Shown here: piece after piece, positions 32,133 to 37,433 of the stretch
How the letters are laid out: the number at the start of each line of letters is the position of its first letter
Numbering within the stretch: position 1 is the stretch's first letter
Assembly: GCA_022824685.1 (NCBI GenBank)
Contig: JAJDZJ010000232.1
Coordinates: forward strand, 1-37,433
Length of the DNA stretch: 37,433 bases
Direction: 5' to 3'
Source: Caldilineaceae bacterium
GTDB lineage: Bacteria > Chloroflexota > Anaerolineae > Caldilineales > Caldilineaceae
The notes under the pieces: generated by a model
The model's database searches: none
What the model was told of the DNA's origin: nothing
What the model saw: the letters and a program-made list of their open reading frames with translations, nothing else
Position numbers and translations under genes: made by a program

Positions 32133-34298
32133 CTATGGGCGCAGATCATGGAACCATGCCTGCAGAATCTCCTGCGCGACCGGGATGGCAACAGCCGAGC
32201 CTTCGCCACCCGAATAGACAAAGACCGTTACGACGATTTCAGGATTATCATAGGGAGCGTAGGCTGTATACCAGGCGTGGAAAGGCAGATTGCCTTCGTC
32301 GTCCCGATCACTGCAGTCCTGGATTTCCGGGTCGTAGGCGCAGAACTCCGCCGTTCCCGTTTTGCCGGCAACTGTAACGCCTTCCACGCGGCTGTTGGGG
32401 GCCGTCCCGGAGATGCCATTGACAGCGTGCCACATGCCCTTTTGTACGAAGGCAAGCAGGCCTGGATCTACGGGCATCCGCTCCTGAAGGACGGGTTCGT
32501 ACTGCCAGTGCACGCGATTGTTCGTGTCCACTCTCTCCTGGACAAATTGGGGTTTGACGACATAGCCCCCATTGGCAACTGCGGCTGTGCTGACCATCAC
32601 CTGCATAGGCGTCCCCAGCACATCGCCCTGTCCGATCGACATGTTGTAGCTGTCACCAGTTGTCCATGCCTCGGCCTTGGTCAGCCTCTTCCACTGCTCG
32701 TCCGGGACCAATGCCCGCACCTCGCCGGGCAGGTCGACGCCGGTGAGCTCCCCGAAACCGAACAGACGCATCCACTTTGCCATACGTTCGCTGCCCAAGC
32801 CTACCATGAAGTCGGGGTAGCCTCCCCCTAGGTAGTAGAAGAAGATGTCGTTCGAAAGGCCGAGTCCCTCGACGATCGTCATGACGCCGTGCAGAATGTT
32901 CAGCTTGTGGTTCCAGCTGACGAACTCCTGGGCCTGGGTGGGATCATCAGGGAAGAAAAAGTTCGGGAGGTAGATTGGGCCCCTGTCCACGAGCGTGGTA
33001 TACGGAGTGATCACATTCTCGGCGAGGGCGGCCGTGGAGGAGACCAGCTTGAACGTTGAGCCGGGCGGGTAGAGTCCGCCGATGGCATAGTTGTAGAGTG
33101 GGCGCTTCGTATCGTCTTCCACTTCCAGCGCCTGATACTCCTCTCCCAGCCCTTCGGAAAAGATATTGTTGTCGTAACTGGGCAGGCTGACCATGCCCAG
33201 CATTGCCCCGTCACGGGGTTCCATGGCCACGGCGACGCCATGGGGCGCGCCCGTCTCTTCCAGCTGGCGGGCGAGGGCATCGTGCATGACCTGTTGCAGG
33301 CGAATGTCAAGGCTCAGGTTCAGGTTGAGTCCCGGCTCAGGTTCGCGGACGACGTTGACGGTGCGACTTTCCCGGCCAAGAATATCCACTTCGACAAGCC
33401 TTCTGCCAGGCGTGCCCCGCAGCGAGTCCTGGTATGTGTACTCCAGTCCGTTCAGGCCCACCGGTTCGTTCGGGTCCTCATAACCCTTGTCCTTGTAGTT
33501 TTCTGCCGCGAGCTTGGGGATCGGCCCGAGGAAGCCGAGCACGTGTCCGGCCAGGTCCCGGTAGGGGTATTCACGGACGGGTTTCTGTAGGACATGGACG
33601 CCGCGCAGCTGGTAAGTCTCCTCTGCGACCTGAAACGCACGCTCGCGGTCCACCAGCTCCAGGACTGAAATCGGTTTGTAGGAGCTGCCCTGCGCGCCGA
33701 GGGCCGTCGCGCGCTCCAGAAGCGCCAGCAGTCCACGGATTGGGAGTGGTTTGGAAAGGTCAGGAATCAGTGTCGGAACGACCTCGAGGATTTCATTGCC
33801 CTCTTCGTCCTGACGCAGCACTTCGAGGTCGATGAGGCGGAAGGACACTTCGATTCCTGTCGACTCGACGGTTTTGCTGAAGTCCTCGCGGCCCAGGTGC
33901 AGGAACATGACTTCGGCGATGCGGATCGCCATATCCGGATCAGAATTCGCTTCCAGGACCGCTAACAGCTTCTCAAGGGCGATACGTTGCTCATCGATCT
34001 CTGTACTGAGATCGTCCGGGGGCAGGTCTTCCGGTATGATGGCGATGACAAAGCTGGGACGGTTGCGGGCCAGAATTTCGCCGTTGCGGTCGTATATGAC
34101 GCCGCGCGGCGCGTAGGTATCGATCTCTCTCAGGCGGTTGACGGCTGCCTGCTCTTGATAGGACGCGCCGCGGACGATTTGCAGGGAGTATAGCCGCACA
34201 CAGAATACGACGAATGTCGCCGCCAGCGTGAGCCGGACAATTATAGAGGTTGCCGTCGCAGTACGGGTTGCCCGTTCGTCCATTGGTTGCTTCTTCAC
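32133..34298 (-). CDS. mrdA: Penicillin-binding protein 2, peptidoglycan transpeptidase
   Basis: A 721-residue class B PBP of the elongation complex. One N-terminal membrane anchor (about 18-37) is followed by a dimerisation/pedestal region and the transpeptidase domain. Active-site motifs: S-x-x-K as STFK with S414 and K417, S-x-N as SYN at about 550-552, and KTGT at 646-649. The length is above the E. coli PBP2 (about 630), with extra sequence around 120-190. The start is GTG 34298 or, equally possible, ATG 34283; neither has a good ribosome site. It lies between mreD and minC and would cross-link strands made by RodA. Confidence 0.92.
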   Translation of the reverse strand: MKKQPMDERATRTATATSIIVRLTLAATFVVFCVRLYSLQIVRGASYQEQAAVNRLREIDTYAPRGVIYDRNGEILARNRPSFVIAIIPEDLPPDDLSTEIDEQRIALEKLLAVLEANSDPDMAIRIAEVMFLHLGREDFSKTVESTGIEVSFRLIDLEVLRQDEEGNEILEVVPTLIPDLSKPLPIRGLLALLERATALGAQGSSYKPISVLELVDRERAFQVAEETYQLRGVHVLQKPVREYPYRDLAGHVLGFLGPIPKLAAENYKDKGYEDPNEPVGLNGLEYTYQDSLRGTPGRRLVEVDILGRESRTVNVVREPEPGLNLNLSLDIRLQQVMHDALARQLEETGAPHGVAVAMEPRDGAMLGMVSLPSYDNNIFSEGLGEEYQALEVEDDTKRPLYNYAIGGLYPPGSTFKLVSSTAALAENVITPYTTLVDRGPIYLPNFFFPDDPTQAQEFVSWNHKLNILHGVMTIVEGLGLSNDIFFYYLGGGYPDFMVGLGSERMAKWMRLFGFGELTGVDLPGEVRALVPDEQWKRLTKAEAWTTGDSYNMSIGQGDVLGTPMQVMVSTAAVANGGYVVKPQFVQERVDTNNRVHWQYEPVLQERMPVDPGLLAFVQKGMWHAVNGISGTAPNSRVEGVTVAGKTGTAEFCAYDPEIQDCSDRDDEGNLPFHAWYTAYAPYDNPEIVVTVFVYSGGEGSAVAIPVAQEILQAWFHDLRP

Positions 34299-34501
34299 TC
34301 AGTACACTGTCTGCTGTGCCCCGTAAAGCCCAGAGGCCTGCTGCCGCGTTGGCCTTGCCGCAGTGACGAAACAGCCGGGATAGAGGAGCAGAACCGCCTT
34401 GCTTTCTCTTTGTTTACTGAACAGGACCCGCGGCGCATTGTGGGCGCCAACGCCTGTCCAAGCGAACGCGGCAGAAAGCCTGCAAATGTGGAATCCGAGC
34501 C

Positions 34502-35146
34502 CTATGGAAAACCTGCCTGTTCGGGCAAACGATTCAGAATCGGTGTCGCGAGAAACATAAGAGCGCCATTGTACACGGTCGCAGGGATGATTAGATTGGC
34601 TACCAGCGGGACAGGGGGGAACCTGTATCCCACAGCGGTAAGGGTTGCCAAATAGATCATCGAAAAGAAAAGAGTGCCCGACAGCGCTGCGAGCAGCGGC
34701 ACAAAGGAATTGCGGCGGAATATCGCGTTGTGCCCGATTCCGGTCAGAAGGGCCGTTGCCATCAGCCCCAGGCTGGATGCGCCCATCGCGCCGCCGCTGA
34801 GGACATCCATCCACAGACCACCGACAAATCCCCACATGATGGCGCCGCGCCTGCCCGCGATCAGCGATCTGGCGACGACGAGCAGAAGGAGCATATCCGG
34901 GTATACGCCGCGCACCGCAAGTTTCGGGACAACGACCACTTGAAAGATGGCTGCCGCGCCGAGAATGGGAACGATAAGCCAGGAAGCGCTCGGGCCGGAT
35001 GGTGAAAACGAAGGGGCAGAGACGGCCCTTGCGCCGGTCTGTCGAATGCTGCCCTCGGCGGCCCCGACGGACTTAAAGAGGGACCCCCGACCCCACCTGA
35101 CGCCGGACATTCCTCCTCGGCCCAGGCCGTGTTCATCATTCGCCAC
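34502..35146 (-). CDS. mreD: Rod shape-determining protein MreD
   Basis: A membrane protein of about 214 residues with five to six hydrophobic helices, typical of MreD. Recognisable segments are VVPKLAVRGVYPDMLLLLVV, GFVGGLWMDVLSGGAMGASS, and a C-terminal helix with NGALMFLATPILNRL. The start is uncertain. GTG 35146 has GGGGGAG 4-5 nt upstream and overlaps mreC by 11 bp. ATG 35110 (202 residues) has a ribosome site that is too close. The N-terminal 50 residues before the first helix are not conserved-looking. It is part of the mreBCD core. Confidence 0.85.
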   Translation of the reverse strand: MANDEHGLGRGGMSGVRWGRGSLFKSVGAAEGSIRQTGARAVSAPSFSPSGPSASWLIVPILGAAAIFQVVVVPKLAVRGVYPDMLLLLVVARSLIAGRRGAIMWGFVGGLWMDVLSGGAMGASSLGLMATALLTGIGHNAIFRRNSFVPLLAALSGTLFFSMIYLATLTAVGYRFPPVPLVANLIIPATVYNGALMFLATPILNRLPEQAGFP

Positions 35147-36038
35147 TCGTCTCCCCCTCAGGCGGCGGCAGGGAGTCCAGCAGCGGGACGAACTCAGAAG
35201 GGTCGAAGTTGGTGACGACCATGACCAGTTCCAGGCGGCCAAAATTCACAGTCGGGCGAACCACCGCCTCTTGGAAAACGTTGACGTCCCGTTGCCAGAC
35301 CTCAACCACCTGCCCGATATGGATTCCCTTGGGGAATTTGCCGCCCATGCCGGAGGTGAGCACCACTTCGCCAACGCCGATCTCTGTGCCCTGGGGCAGG
35401 AAACCAATCACCGGATCGGCGCCGGGCCGGCCGCTGATGACTCCTGTCAACCGGCTGGACTGCAGAATTGCGTTGACAGTGCTGGAGGGGTCGGTGAGTA
35501 ACAGGACCTTGGCGGTCGTTTCCGTCACCTCGTTAATTCGGCCAACCAGGCCCTGCTCGTTTACGACGGGCATGCCAACTCTGATGCCATGCCTAGAACC
35601 CAGGTCGATCATCGCGAAATTGAGGAAATTGGTTGCGTTCTGACCGATTACGCGGGCGATGATCTGCCCGCCCTGCAGTTCGAAGCTGGGCCTGGTTTCG
35701 GCGAAAGCCAGCAGTTCGCGCAGGCGTTGATTCTCGCGCTCTACCTCCTGCAGGCGCAGGTTTTCAACGCTCAAACTCTGGGTAACGCGTTCCAGTTCGG
35801 TAAGCCGCCGCTGGAGGGATCGATAGTTCCGCAGATTGGTCAGGGAACTGGAAAGGCGGTTGGTCAGCGTCGACAGCCCGGACTGGCCCGGCGCGGTAAC
35901 CAATGTGACCAAGCCTTCCACGGTACCCAAACGGCCCGTCTGTTGTAACGCCAACAGGAGAACAGCCGTCAGAGAGAGGATGACGATTTTGAGCCCGAAG
36001 TTGACACCGCCCCAGCCTCGTTGATCGCTGTTACGCAT
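35136..36038 (-). CDS. mreC: Rod shape-determining protein MreC
   Basis: A 300-residue protein with one membrane helix (about 14-33) and a coiled coil (about 65-112, LQRRLTELERVTQSLSVENL and following). The extracellular double beta-barrel domain follows: RVIGQNATNFLNFAMID, then LGSRHGIRVGMPVVNEQGLV, GRI, LLLTDPSSTVNAILQSSR, and GEVVLTSGMGGKFPKGIHIG. MreC connects the cytoplasmic MreB filaments with PBP2 and RodA. The start is ATG 36038 and it follows mreB by 59 bp. Confidence 0.93.
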   Translation of the reverse strand: MRNSDQRGWGGVNFGLKIVILSLTAVLLLALQQTGRLGTVEGLVTLVTAPGQSGLSTLTNRLSSSLTNLRNYRSLQRRLTELERVTQSLSVENLRLQEVERENQRLRELLAFAETRPSFELQGGQIIARVIGQNATNFLNFAMIDLGSRHGIRVGMPVVNEQGLVGRINEVTETTAKVLLLTDPSSTVNAILQSSRLTGVISGRPGADPVIGFLPQGTEIGVGEVVLTSGMGGKFPKGIHIGQVVEVWQRDVNVFQEAVVRPTVNFGRLELVMVVTNFDPSEFVPLLDSLPPPEGETSGE

Positions 36039-36097
36039 AGGCGTCTCGATGCTCGTCTATAGGGGGCCGCACAGAATGTGCCTACTCGAACCAGGAC

Positions 36098-37204
36098 CTA
36101 TCGAATGGTACTCTTACGCTGCATCGTTGTCAGAGTTTCGGCATAGTGCTCCGGCTTTTCCAAAATCATGCCCGTACCCAGCACAACGGAGGAAAGTGGA
36201 TTGTCGGCGACGTAGACGTGCATCCGGTTTTCGTCCTGAATCCGCTGAGCCAGTCCTTGCAATAGAGCGCCCCCGCCGGCCAGAACAATGCCGTGCTCCA
36301 TCAAGTCGGCCACCAGTTCCGGCGGCGTCTCATCCAGGGTATCTTTGACCGCGTCGACAATTACCTCGACTGAACCGGTCAGGGCTTCTCTGATCTCTAC
36401 CGAGCTGATCTCGATCGCCTCTGGCAGACCGGTGATCAGATTGCGTCCCCTGATGATCATGGTCCGCTCATTTTCGAGAGGGTATGCCGAGCCGATATCG
36501 ATTTTTACGCGCTCGGCCATTCTTTCGCCGATCAGGAGATTGTATTTCTGGCGACTATAGTTGATTATGTCCTCATTCATCTCGTCACCGGCGACGCGGA
36601 TCGAGCGTGAGACCACGATCCCACCCATGGAAATTACTGCAACCTCGGTCGTTCCACCGCCAATGTCTACGATCATCGAGCCCACCGACTCGGTGACCGG
36701 CAGCCCTGCGCCGATGGCCGCGGCCATCGGCTCTTCGACCAGTCCCGCCTCCCTTGCGCCGGCGCTGACGGTTGCATCACGCACCGCCCGCTTTTCGACC
36801 TCGGTCACGCCGGAAGGGATACCGATTACGACTCGAGGGCGGGCCGTTCCAAATGCCCTGTTGCCGTGGACCTTGCCGATGAAGGCATGGATCATCTCCT
36901 CTGTCATCTTGAAATCTGAGATGACTCCGTCCTGCAAGGGGCGCACGGCAACGATATGGGAGGGCGTCCGGCCAACCATCTCCTTTGCCTCCTGTCCAAT
37001 TGCCTTGACCGAACTGCGCCGCTTTGACGACTTATCGATCGCCACCACCGACGGTTCGTCAATGATGACCCCTCGCCCTTTCACATGAACCAAGGTATTC
37101 GCAGTGCCCAAGTCTATGCCAATGTCGAGCGAAAACAGCCCCAACAGCCAATCTAACGGGTTCGCCACTCCGGGGACATCTCCATTTCTTGCAGGGACAG
37201 ACAT
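36098..37204 (-). CDS. mreB: Rod shape-determining actin homologue MreB
   Basis: A bacterial actin with intact nucleotide-site motifs: DIGIDLGTANTLV, IGIPSGVTEVEKRAV, VDIGGGTTEVAVIS, and IVLAGGGALLQGL. It polymerises under the membrane and directs lateral wall synthesis. The frame is open to 37282, but the promoter -10 at 37258-37263 puts that GTG upstream of transcription. ATG 37204 gives 368 residues without a ribosome site. GTG 37168 gives 356 residues (MANPLDWLLGLFSLDIG), has GGAGAT upstream, and is closer to the family length of 335-350, so it may be the true start. First gene of the shape/division cluster. Confidence 0.93.
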   Translation of the reverse strand: MSVPARNGDVPGVANPLDWLLGLFSLDIGIDLGTANTLVHVKGRGVIIDEPSVVAIDKSSKRRSSVKAIGQEAKEMVGRTPSHIVAVRPLQDGVISDFKMTEEMIHAFIGKVHGNRAFGTARPRVVIGIPSGVTEVEKRAVRDATVSAGAREAGLVEEPMAAAIGAGLPVTESVGSMIVDIGGGTTEVAVISMGGIVVSRSIRVAGDEMNEDIINYSRQKYNLLIGERMAERVKIDIGSAYPLENERTMIIRGRNLITGLPEAIEISSVEIREALTGSVEVIVDAVKDTLDETPPELVADLMEHGIVLAGGGALLQGLAQRIQDENRMHVYVADNPLSSVVLGTGMILEKPEHYAETLTTMQRKSTIR

Positions 37205-37257
37205 ACGGTGGGGGGCCCGCGCCACCCACTGCTTTTGCAACTTCATTTGACAGTTCA

Positions 37258-37266
37258 AGTATACCA
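37258..37266 (-). promoter_or_regulatory. Extended -10 promoter upstream of mreB
   Basis: On the minus strand TGGTATACT gives TG-N-TATACT (5 of 6 consensus), with a weak TTTTGT 17 bp upstream. Expected start is near 37250. The form matches the extended -10 before the minus-strand nuoA. This promoter would drive the mreB-to-rodA cluster. Confidence 0.45.
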
Positions 37267-37433
37267 TAGGGGCATTTGACACAAAATACGTAACAGCCAG
37301 GGCAATCGCATCTAAATCTGTAGGCCGATTCAGTTGAAATTGTGGCCAGAAGAAAGCGAGAATAAGTGGAAATCACCCTGCGCTTACTGAATATCGACGG
37401 GAAGACGCCGCGGATCAGGCCCTCAGTCGGCGA

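Noticed and set aside
37366-37433. Possible start of a plus-strand gene (GTG 37366) running off the right edge
   Set aside because: Only about 22 codons are visible, with a poor ribosome site and no recognisable motif, so it cannot be supported.

Overview
The window looks like a chromosomal segment of a moderately GC-rich free-living bacterium, most likely a member of the Chloroflexota. This is inferred from gene content and style; no rRNA or other marker gene is present. No tRNA, rRNA, CRISPR array, insertion sequence or phage gene was seen.

Left edge (1-4830). Three minus-strand genes form a possible operon: a cysteine-dioxygenase-like cupin, an HpcH/HpaI-aldolase-like protein lacking some catalytic residues, and a family-3 solute-binding lipoprotein cut by the window edge. 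A minus-strand LCM-type methyltransferase and a plus-strand aldo/keto reductase follow, divergent from each other.

Centre (4835-29023). Two complex I (NADH:quinone oxidoreductase) gene clusters stand back to back. The plus-strand operon (13828-29023) is complete: nuoA, B, CD (fused), E-F (fused), G, H, I, J, K, L, M, N. The minus-strand cluster (13543 down to 4835) contains only membrane-arm subunits, nuoA, H, J, K, L, M, N, in standard order, plus a small TPR/two-helix protein between K and L. Every peripheral-arm gene (B, C, D, E, F, G, I) is missing from it. A 284-bp divergent region between the two nuoA genes carries a strong plus-strand promoter (TTGACA-N18-TAGAAT), a minus-strand extended -10, and a GTTCGTG repeat set that could be an operator or a 5' mRNA hairpin. 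Most gene junctions of the minus cluster contain a hairpin, and the one after nuoA resembles an intrinsic terminator.

Right edge (29110-37204). A minus-strand cell-shape and division cluster reads mreB, mreC, mreD, mrdA (PBP2), minC, minD, rodA. It would build the lateral wall elongation machine and the Min septum-placement inhibitor. No minE is seen here. An extended -10 promoter lies just upstream of mreB.

The most unusual feature is the second, membrane-only complex I cluster. It either borrows the peripheral arm encoded by the adjacent operon, uses peripheral subunits encoded elsewhere, or works with a different electron-input module. Its NuoA resembles cyanobacterial NdhC, its NuoH departs from a conserved quinone-site loop, and its NuoL carries a histidine-rich insertion.
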